Shown here: positions 41,077 to 46,864 of the stretch, piece by piece
Position numbering within the stretch: position 1 is the first letter of the stretch
Layout of the letters: the number at the start of each line of letters is the position of its first letter
NCBI GenBank assembly: GCA_016792805.1
Contig: JAEUHX010000078.1
Location: 1-46,864 of the forward strand
Direction: 5' to 3'
DNA from: Planctomycetota bacterium
GTDB taxonomy: Bacteria > Planctomycetota > UBA1135 > JACQFD01
DNA length: 46,864 nt
Made by a program: the position numbers and the translations under genes
The notes under the pieces: generated by a model
The model's input: the letters and a program-made list of their open reading frames with translations, nothing else
What the model was told of the DNA's origin: nothing
The model's database searches: none

Positions 41077-42207
41077 CTACCGGCTTCCGGCGAGCTGCGC
41101 CCGCTTCTGCTCGATGCCGGTCATCAGGTCGGCGAACGACTTTGCGAACGACTTCACTCCCTCGTCGACGAGCTTCTCGCACACCGCCTTCATCGAGATG
41201 CCCTTCGACTCGAGCTGCGCGAGCGCGCGCTGCGCGCCGCTCACGTCGTCCGTCAGAGTCCTTGCCGCCTTGCCATGATCGTCGAAGGCTTCGACGGTCG
41301 CCGGCGGCATGGTGTTCACTGTGTCGGGACCGATCAGCTCTTCACAATAGATCACATCGCGATACTTGGGATTCTTCGTGCTCGTGCTCGCCCAGAGCGG
41401 CCGCTGCACGCGCGCGCCCTTGGCCTTGAGTGCAGCCCACCGCGTGGAAGCGGTGCGGTCGAGGAAGAGCTTGTAGGCGAGCCGCGCGTTGGCGATGGCT
41501 GCCTTGCCCATCAGGTCGCGAAGCGCCTGTGCCTCGGCGGGCGCCGCTTTTGCAGCTTTCTCTTCCAGCGTCTTGTCGATGGACGTGTCGACACGGCTTA
41601 CAAAAAAGCTCGCGACGGAAGCAATACCGTCGACCGGCTTTCCCTCCCGGACGCGCTGCTCGAGCCCGCTCATATACGCGTCGAGGACGGCATCGTGCGC
41701 TTCTACGGAGAAAAGTAGTGTTACATTGATGTTGAGCCCTGCCGCGATGGCCTCGCGGATGGCCGGAACGCCCTCGCGGGTTCCGGGAATCTTGACCATG
41801 AGATTGGGGCGCGCGACGGCAGTGGCCAGGCGCTTCGCATCCTCGAGCGTGCCCTTGGTGTCGAAGGCCAGCTCGGGCGAGACTTCGAGGCTCACATATC
41901 CATCGAGCCCGCGCGTCTCCGTATAGGTGGGCTTCAGCACGTCGCAGGCGGCGCGGATGTCGTCGATCGCAAGCTTCTCGTACACGGCCTTCACGTCGAC
42001 AGCGGTGCCCATCTCCCGTATGGCGCTGTCGTAGTGAGACGTTTCCGCGATTGCTTTCTGGAAGATCGTCGGGTTGGAAGTAACACCACGAATGCCGCGC
42101 TGGCGCAGCTGCTCGAGCCCGCCGGAGCGCAACAGATCGCGGGAAATATTATCGAACCAGACGCTCTGTCCGAGGTCTGCGAGCTGGAGGAGAGGAGAGC
42201 GGCTCAT
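41077..42207 (-). CDS. tal: Transaldolase
   Basis: 376 residues from an ATG. N-terminal GQSVWFDNISRDLLRSG and GVTSNPTIFQKAIAE, Schiff-base lysine Lys139 in ARPNLMVKIPGTREGVPAIR, then LNINVTLLFSVEAHDAVLDA and QRPLWASTSTKNPKYRDVIY. The length and the TSNPTIF/LWASTSTKNP motifs match the longer actinobacterial/cyanobacterial-type transaldolase. First gene of the oxidative/non-oxidative pentose phosphate operon, divergent from the flavoprotein-polyferredoxin gene. Confidence 0.94.
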   Translation of the reverse strand: MSRSPLLQLADLGQSVWFDNISRDLLRSGGLEQLRQRGIRGVTSNPTIFQKAIAETSHYDSAIREMGTAVDVKAVYEKLAIDDIRAACDVLKPTYTETRGLDGYVSLEVSPELAFDTKGTLEDAKRLATAVARPNLMVKIPGTREGVPAIREAIAAGLNINVTLLFSVEAHDAVLDAYMSGLEQRVREGKPVDGIASVASFFVSRVDTSIDKTLEEKAAKAAPAEAQALRDLMGKAAIANARLAYKLFLDRTASTRWAALKAKGARVQRPLWASTSTKNPKYRDVIYCEELIGPDTVNTMPPATVEAFDDHGKAARTLTDDVSGAQRALAQLESKGISMKAVCEKLVDEGVKSFAKSFADLMTGIEQKRAQLAGSR

Positions 42208-42446
42208 GGGGAATTTAGGGGTTCGCGGCGTGGGGCGCCTCGCGCGTCCAGGGTGCTACGCGGCGGGCGTGGAAGTGCTTTGGTGATTTTGGACGGGGTG
42301 CGCCGACGCTGCGGGGAGCAGCAGGCGACGACGCTACGCTGCATAGTGCGAGATGGGAGCTTGCGGATTCCGCTCCCTTTTCGGTCCGTCGCTCGAGGGA
42401 GGAAAAGGACCGATCCGCCGAGGGGTGCGCGTCGTAGTGTCGGGCC
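42208..42446. promoter_or_regulatory. Divergent promoter region of tal operon and flavo-polyferredoxin gene
   Basis: 239 bp between two divergent starts. A palindrome TCGGTCC (42381-42387) / GGACCGA (42407-42413), centred about 50 bp upstream of the plus-strand ATG, may be an operator or a leader hairpin. Other features could not be resolved. Confidence 0.4.
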
Positions 42447-44810
42447 ATGGTCGTCCGGGCCTATTCGCGCTGGCTTCACACCCAATTTCCGGCAGGCGTT
42501 CCCGAGCCGCTGCCGCAGATGGAGGAGGACGGCTCGACGGCCGTGCCGGGCGTGTTCGTCGTGGGCGATCTCACGGGAGTTCCGCTCTTGAAGTTCGCCG
42601 CCGATTCGGGGGCGCGCATTGCCCGGCGAATTGCCGAGGAGAGCAAGAGTTGGGGGCAAGCACCGGCGGAGATTTTCGATGTTGCAATTGTCGGAGGCGG
42701 GGTCGCCGGCTGCGCGGCAGCCATTGAGGCGCATCGGCGCGGGCTGAAGTACGTGCTCCTCGAGAGCAGCAAGCCGTTCGCCACGATCATCGATTTCCCG
42801 GCCCGCAAGCCCATCTACACCTATCCGATGGAGATGGATCCGGCGGGCGAGTTGAAAGTTACTGCCGATGTGAAGGAGAAGCTCGTCGAGGAGCTCGAGT
42901 CACAGATTCGCGCCGCACAAATCCGCGTGACGCCGGGGCGCGTGGAACAGATCGAGCGCGACGGCGAGTGGCTGCTGTTGCCATTACAAAAAGGCGATCC
43001 GATTCGCGCGCGGCGGGTGATCGTCGCCATTGGACGCAGCGGGGAGTTCCGCTCGCTCGGCGTGAAAGGTGAGGATCTGCCGAAAGTGTATCATCGTCTC
43101 CACGATCCCAAGGAGGCTGCCGGCAAGCGCGTGCTCGTAGTGGGCGGCGGCGATTCGGCGCTCGAGACCGCGATTGCGATTGCCAAGGAAGGGGGCGCCG
43201 TCACGCTTTCCTACAGGAAGGCCGAGTTTGCGCGTCCCAAGCCCGACAACGTCGAGGCACTCGAGAAGCTCAAGCATCGGACGGCGGAGCCGGGGCGCGT
43301 GCGCATGCTGCTGCCGAGCGAAGTGAAAGAGATCCGCGAGGGAGAAGTGATGATTTCCCATGGCGGATCGGTGGAGACGGTTCCGAACGATCTTGTGTAC
43401 TTGATGATCGGGCGGGCGGCGCCGCTCGACTTCTTTCGCAAGAGCGGTATCCCAATCGTCGGCGAGTGGTCAGCGGCGAAGGTTCTCACCTTTCTTGCAT
43501 TCCTGCTGTTCTGCCTTTGGCTCTACCCGGCGAAATCGGGGAAGGTGCCCGACGAGTTTGCGGGCGGCATTGGCGCGTGGATCAACGCGCCGCCGAAGGC
43601 GCTGGATCAGTGGCTTGCGCCGAATGTGTCTGCGAAGCAAGGGCACGGGGCGCCCACTCCCGACCATCGCGTAGCTGCCGTTTGGCGCCGCTCCGAGAAT
43701 CGCGCAGTGCTGGTGCCTTCGGACTCGAAGGAGGCGATGGAGTCGACTTCGCCTTATTACATCAATACGAGCTTTGGCGGCGTGCTGGCGGAATCGGCGA
43801 AGTCTATCGGCTTCTGGTACTCGCTTGCTTATTGTGTGCTCGTCGCGGTGTTTGGATGGAAGCGCTATCAAAAGCGCCGCACACCTTATGTGAAGTTGCA
43901 GACGATCTCGCTCGCAGCGATCCAGATCGTTCCGCTTTTCCTGCTGCCTTACGCCGTGCTTCCCTACCTCGGGCTGCACGAGATGCTCCCGAGGACCTTC
44001 CTCGATTGGTTCTTTCCGGAGGTCAACTATGGGCATGGGCGTGAGTATTGGCGCGCCTTCGGGTTCGTTCTCGCGTGGCCGCTCTTTTTCTTTAACTGGC
44101 TCACGTCGGCGCCGCTCCTTCCGTGGCTGATTCTCGGCGCGATCCAGACCTTCGTGCTGATCCCCGGATTGGTGTACTTCTTCGGGAAGGGGGCCTACTG
44201 CGGCTGGATCTGCTCGTGCGGGGCGCTGGCGGAGACGCTCGGCGACGCGCACCGCCAGAAGATGCCGCACGGGCCCGTCTGGAACCGTCTGAATATGGCC
44301 GGGCAGGCGATCCTCGCGCTCGCCGCGGCGCTCATGGTCTGGCGCGTTGCGGGTTGGCTCGCTCCGAAGGGCTCGTGGATCGAAACGACGATGCCGATTT
44401 TTAGTATCGTGGAGAAGGCCAATTATTGGGTCGTCGACGCGGGGCTCGCCGGGATCGTCGGAGTCGGCTTCTATTTCTGGTACAGCGGACGCGTGTGGTG
44501 CCGCTTCTTCTGTCCGCTCGCGGCGCTGATGCACATTTATGCGCGATTCTCGCAGTTCCGCATTCTCGCGGACAAGAAGAAGTGCATCTCGTGCAACGCG
44601 TGCACGTCGATCTGCCACCAAGGCATTGATGTGATGGCTTTTGCCAATAAAGGGAAGCCGATGAACGATCCCGAGTGCGTTCGCTGCTCGGCCTGCGTGT
44701 CGACATGCCCGACGGGAACGCTGCAGTTCGGCCGCGTCGGTGCCAACGGAGAAGTGATCTCATCCGAGATCCTCGCCGGCAACCTTCTGCGAATCGCGGG
44801 GCGCGAGTAG
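42447..44810 (+). CDS. Flavin/NAD(P)H oxidoreductase fused to membrane polyferredoxin
   Basis: 787 residues. Residues 1-70 contain PGVFVVGDLTGVPLLKFAAD, which looks like the C-terminal flavin-contacting piece of a thioredoxin-reductase-like enzyme placed before the fold rather than after it. Residues about 77-345 are a pyridine-nucleotide-disulfide-type flavoprotein: FAD loop VAIVGGGVAGCAAAIEA (about 79), NAD(P)H loop VLVVGGGDSALETAIAIAKE (about 229), then DLVYLMIGRAAPLDFFRKSG. It resembles YpdA-like reductases but has no CxxC active site. From about 345 there are several membrane helices carrying NosR/NapH-type cysteine motifs: CGWICSCG (about 585), WCRFFCP (about 684-690) and two ferredoxin motifs, CISCNACTSIC (about 713) and CVRCSACVSTCPTG (about 744). 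This suggests electron transfer between NAD(P)H and a membrane partner. The direction and partner are inference. Confidence 0.88.
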   Translation: MVVRAYSRWLHTQFPAGVPEPLPQMEEDGSTAVPGVFVVGDLTGVPLLKFAADSGARIARRIAEESKSWGQAPAEIFDVAIVGGGVAGCAAAIEAHRRGLKYVLLESSKPFATIIDFPARKPIYTYPMEMDPAGELKVTADVKEKLVEELESQIRAAQIRVTPGRVEQIERDGEWLLLPLQKGDPIRARRVIVAIGRSGEFRSLGVKGEDLPKVYHRLHDPKEAAGKRVLVVGGGDSALETAIAIAKEGGAVTLSYRKAEFARPKPDNVEALEKLKHRTAEPGRVRMLLPSEVKEIREGEVMISHGGSVETVPNDLVYLMIGRAAPLDFFRKSGIPIVGEWSAAKVLTFLAFLLFCLWLYPAKSGKVPDEFAGGIGAWINAPPKALDQWLAPNVSAKQGHGAPTPDHRVAAVWRRSENRAVLVPSDSKEAMESTSPYYINTSFGGVLAESAKSIGFWYSLAYCVLVAVFGWKRYQKRRTPYVKLQTISLAAIQIVPLFLLPYAVLPYLGLHEMLPRTFLDWFFPEVNYGHGREYWRAFGFVLAWPLFFFNWLTSAPLLPWLILGAIQTFVLIPGLVYFFGKGAYCGWICSCGALAETLGDAHRQKMPHGPVWNRLNMAGQAILALAAALMVWRVAGWLAPKGSWIETTMPIFSIVEKANYWVVDAGLAGIVGVGFYFWYSGRVWCRFFCPLAALMHIYARFSQFRILADKKKCISCNACTSICHQGIDVMAFANKGKPMNDPECVRCSACVSTCPTGTLQFGRVGANGEVISSEILAGNLLRIAGRE

Positions 44811-44909
44811 CCCCGGAAAAGAATTCACAGATTGTCGACTTCTTCATTTTCGCCAAGGCGTCGATCTACGCTCCCGGCGGGGGACGGTCGCGGGAGTTGG
44901 GTGATCGTC

Positions 44910-45350
44910 ATGGGTAGAGCGAAGCCAGCCATCGTGGCCTGTGCGCTCTTCCTCGCATTCGGCCTTCGGGCCGCTGCGGAGAGCGCGGAGCCGGGACTAC
45001 TCCACGGGCAATGGGAGATCGCGGGTGTCGTTGTGCAGCACAACGCCAACGGGGATGACGCCACGCGAGGCAAGGGAATGCTGTCGGGCAAGATGACGGA
45101 TTGCTCGACGGCGACGGTGTCGACGATCACGTTCGATGGCCTCGACGAGTTCGGAGCGCCGCTCCAGCTCGAAGGGACGCGGGTTGGGCGAGGGTTCGTG
45201 CTGCGCACACCCGATGGGGGCATGGTGCTCTCCGGGTCGATCCTCGTGGTGAAGGAAGGGTTCGCAAATAAGCTCCGGGCAGAGGGTTACCGAGCTGTCG
45301 AGGCGGGTCTTCGGCTCTACTCGGCGTGCGGAAAGCGGGTGCCAGGCTGA
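44910..45350 (+). CDS. Small secreted protein of unknown function
   Basis: 146 residues from the ATG at 44910 with a clear signal peptide (AIVACALFLAFGLRAAAESA). The mature part is beta-rich (GQWEIAGVVVQHN, TVSTITFDGLDEFG, GGMVLSGSILVV) with two cysteines (MTDCSTATV and YSACGKRVPG) that could form a disulfide. No family recognised. The stop TGA shares its last base with the candidate ATG of the desaturase (TGATG), 99 bp after the oxidoreductase gene, so all three may form one transcript. Confidence 0.65.
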   Translation: MGRAKPAIVACALFLAFGLRAAAESAEPGLLHGQWEIAGVVVQHNANGDDATRGKGMLSGKMTDCSTATVSTITFDGLDEFGAPLQLEGTRVGRGFVLRTPDGGMVLSGSILVVKEGFANKLRAEGYRAVEAGLRLYSACGKRVPG

Positions 45351-46459
45351 TGGATTCGGGCGCGGGGCCGGGGGACGCACAGGCTTCCGGTCCCGCCTGC
45401 CGAAATCGCCGTGGGATAGACTTCGACGCCGGCGTTGCTGAACGCCGGTCGACACCCTTGGTCTCCGCCACCGCGACACCTCCGCCCTCGCCGCCGACGG
45501 CTCGCCCGCCGAAGGGGCGGTTCTACGTGCATCAGACGCGGGAGCTCCGCTTCGCGTTGCACGACGACGTGCCGGCAGAGCCGTTGGCGCGGCTGCACGA
45601 AAAGTCGGCCTGGTTGCACTTCGCGGTGCTCGCCTGGCAGCTCACGCTGACGGCGACGGCCACGACGGTACTTGTGCTGTTCGACAACCCGTGGATTTGG
45701 ATCCCGGCGGCGATCGTCCAGGGGTTCACCGTTTTTAATTATACGGTGATGCTCCACGAGGTGGTGCACAGCGCGGTGTTCGTGAAGCAGCGGCCGGGCT
45801 GGATGCGCTTCCTGGAGCTGTTGTATTCGATCCCGAGCGGGATTTCGGCCTCGCAGTTCACGCGCTGGCACCTCGACCATCACAATGAGCTCGGGTCGCC
45901 GACGGATGACCCGAAGCGGTTTCACTTGTCGCCCAAGCGCGTGGCGCGCTGGTACAAGCTTCTGTATTTCACGCCGGCGCTCTTCCCGATCTATTTCCGG
46001 GCCGCCGCGCGCGAGAACGCCACCTATCCGCCGGCGCTCCAGGCGCGCATCCGCAAGGAACGCATGGCGGCAATGGCGTTTCACCTGTCGATCGCGATCG
46101 GGCTGCTGATCTTCGATTGGCGCATGGCGATGCGCGTGCACCTGATCCCGGTGTTCTTCGTATTCCCCGTGGCATTTGTGATGAATCGCCTGGGGCAGCA
46201 CTATTCGATCAATCCGAAGGATCCCGCGCAGTGGTCGACGCTGGTGAAGGCGAATTTCCTCTGGAAGATCATCTTCCTGAATTCGAGCTATCACCTTGAG
46301 CACCATTATTATCCCGGCGTGCCGCTCTATCGGCTGCACACGCTGCACAATCTGTTGCAGCCGTTCTATCGCCATCGCGGTATGCGCGCGAAGGGCTACG
46401 CGGAGCTTTTGTGGGGTTGGCTGGTGAAGAACAAAGCGCCCCACACGAACTGGGACTGA
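45350..46459 (+). CDS. Membrane fatty acid desaturase
   Basis: About 369 residues from the ATG at 45350. The start is uncertain: the first 50 residues are Pro/Ala-rich and a hairpin lies inside them, so a TTG near 45460 is an alternative. The three histidine clusters of membrane di-iron desaturases are present: HEVVH (about 136), HLDHH (about 174) and HLEHH (about 315), interleaved with hydrophobic segments (NPWIWIPAAIVQGFTVFNYT and HLIPVFFVFPVAFVMNRLGQ). These ligate two irons for O2-dependent double-bond formation in acyl chains or related lipids (family knowledge). The chain position cannot be told from the sequence. Last gene before the right-hand repeat region. Confidence 0.87.
   Translation: MDSGAGPGDAQASGPACRNRRGIDFDAGVAERRSTPLVSATATPPPSPPTARPPKGRFYVHQTRELRFALHDDVPAEPLARLHEKSAWLHFAVLAWQLTLTATATTVLVLFDNPWIWIPAAIVQGFTVFNYTVMLHEVVHSAVFVKQRPGWMRFLELLYSIPSGISASQFTRWHLDHHNELGSPTDDPKRFHLSPKRVARWYKLLYFTPALFPIYFRAAARENATYPPALQARIRKERMAAMAFHLSIAIGLLIFDWRMAMRVHLIPVFFVFPVAFVMNRLGQHYSINPKDPAQWSTLVKANFLWKIIFLNSSYHLEHHYYPGVPLYRLHTLHNLLQPFYRHRGMRAKGYAELLWGWLVKNKAPHTNWD
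45422..45450. other. Hairpin in the 5' part of the desaturase frame
   Basis: CCGGCGTT, four-base loop GCTG, AACGCCGG, extended by CGA/TCG past a two-base bulge. If the desaturase starts at the later codon, this is a leader hairpin or the terminator of the small secreted protein gene. Otherwise it lies in coding sequence. Confidence 0.35.
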
Positions 46460-46864
46460 GCGCGCCGGGCGCTGTCGCAGCGGCGATTTTTGGCGGCGAC
46501 CGCGCGCGCGCCGGTCGCGCGGGCGCCGAGCCTGCGGCGGAAGTTCATTGCCTGAAGCCTGGGACAGGATTCATACCGTAGGGCGCGGGCTTGCCCGCGA
46601 CGATGTCGCGCGCGCTTGCGCGCGCGGATGAAGGAGGTCGCCGCTGCGAGGAATCCAAGGGTGGGCTCGAAATCCGCGGGGCAAGCCCCGCGAAATTGTT
46701 CGGCGCGTGCGCCGACCCTACGGCGGAAATGTGGTACCTGCGCGGCGATACAGATTTTTCGCCGCGACGATGTCGCGCGGGCGCCGAGCCTGCGGCGGAG
46801 GTTCATTGCCTGAAGCCTGGGACAGGTTTCATGCCGTAGGGCGCGGGCTTGCCCGCGACGATGT
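46460..46864. repeat. Modular GC-rich intergenic repeats with two 92-bp direct copies
   Basis: No gene. 46515-46606 and 46773-46864 are 92-bp direct repeats differing at three positions, 258 bp apart. The second copy runs to the window edge. Between and within them are palindromes with two-base loops: CGCGGGC-TT-GCCCGCG (46584-46599), a CGCGCGC-TT-GCGCGCG unit starting near 46607, CGCGGGGC-AA-GCCCCGCG (around 46675-46692) and TCGGCGC-GT-GCGCCGA (46700-46715). Linking phrases such as GACGATGTCGCGCG and CCTGCGGCGGA recur. The same family appears at 171-248. Confidence 0.8.

Noticed and set aside
46460..46864. CRISPR array
   Set aside because: The repeats are 92 bp with an irregular period and internal palindromes; there are no short regular repeats with unique spacers and no cas genes.

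Overview
The window is high-GC bacterial DNA with tightly packed genes. It most resembles a Planctomycetota genome, probably an environmental or metagenome-derived lineage. The reasons are two secreted prenyltransferase/squalene-oxidase-repeat proteins next to a MoxR/DUF58/BatA gene set, a small acidic secreted protein with a C-terminal WGDLP motif, several secreted FG-GAP and vWA proteins, and a CotH-like protein. This placement is an inference from gene content; no rRNA or tRNA gene was seen.

Layout. (1) 257-20618, minus strand: ten genes in one direction with gaps of at most about 60 bp and some overlaps, apparently a single operon of about 20 kb. In transcription order they are a MoxR AAA+ ATPase, a DUF58 protein, a BatA-type vWA membrane protein, a vWA/glutamine-amidotransferase-like membrane protein, a 1528-residue TPR/PQQ-propeller protein, a secreted toroid-repeat protein, a DUF4175-like membrane protein, a giant secreted coiled-coil protein, a small secreted acidic protein and a second toroid-repeat protein. 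(2) 20908-21303: a VOC-family gene divergent from moxR. (3) About 21304-26308: an island visibly poorer in G+C, with three secreted or lipoprotein genes (unknown, Asp-box propeller, VCBS/FG-GAP), long gene-poor gaps and a 159-bp MITE-like element with perfect 17-bp ends and a TTAG target duplication. (4) 26309-28937: arsenosugar-associated AhpD-like protein, radical SAM ArsS and glucokinase. (5) 28957-31967, minus strand: a seven-repeat FG-GAP protein and a secreted vWA protein. (6) 32259-35873: transketolase and a CotH-family protein. (7) 35936-36466: a Tat-exported Rieske protein. (8) 36577-42207, minus strand: a pentose-phosphate operon tal-gnd-zwf-opcA-pgl. (9) 42447-46459: a flavoprotein fused to a membrane polyferredoxin, a small secreted protein and a fatty acid desaturase. 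(10) 46460-46864: modular GC-rich repeats, including two 92-bp direct copies; related mini-palindromes sit at the left edge of the window.

How it fits together. Glucokinase, Zwf/OpcA, Pgl, Gnd, Tkt and Tal together cover glucose phosphorylation, the oxidative branch and two of the non-oxidative enzymes of the pentose phosphate pathway. The large operon looks like a chaperone-assisted envelope complex: MoxR plus membrane vWA proteins, with secreted partners of several fold types. Its function is unknown to me and it is the best candidate here for an undescribed system. The flavoprotein-polyferredoxin fusion is the second.
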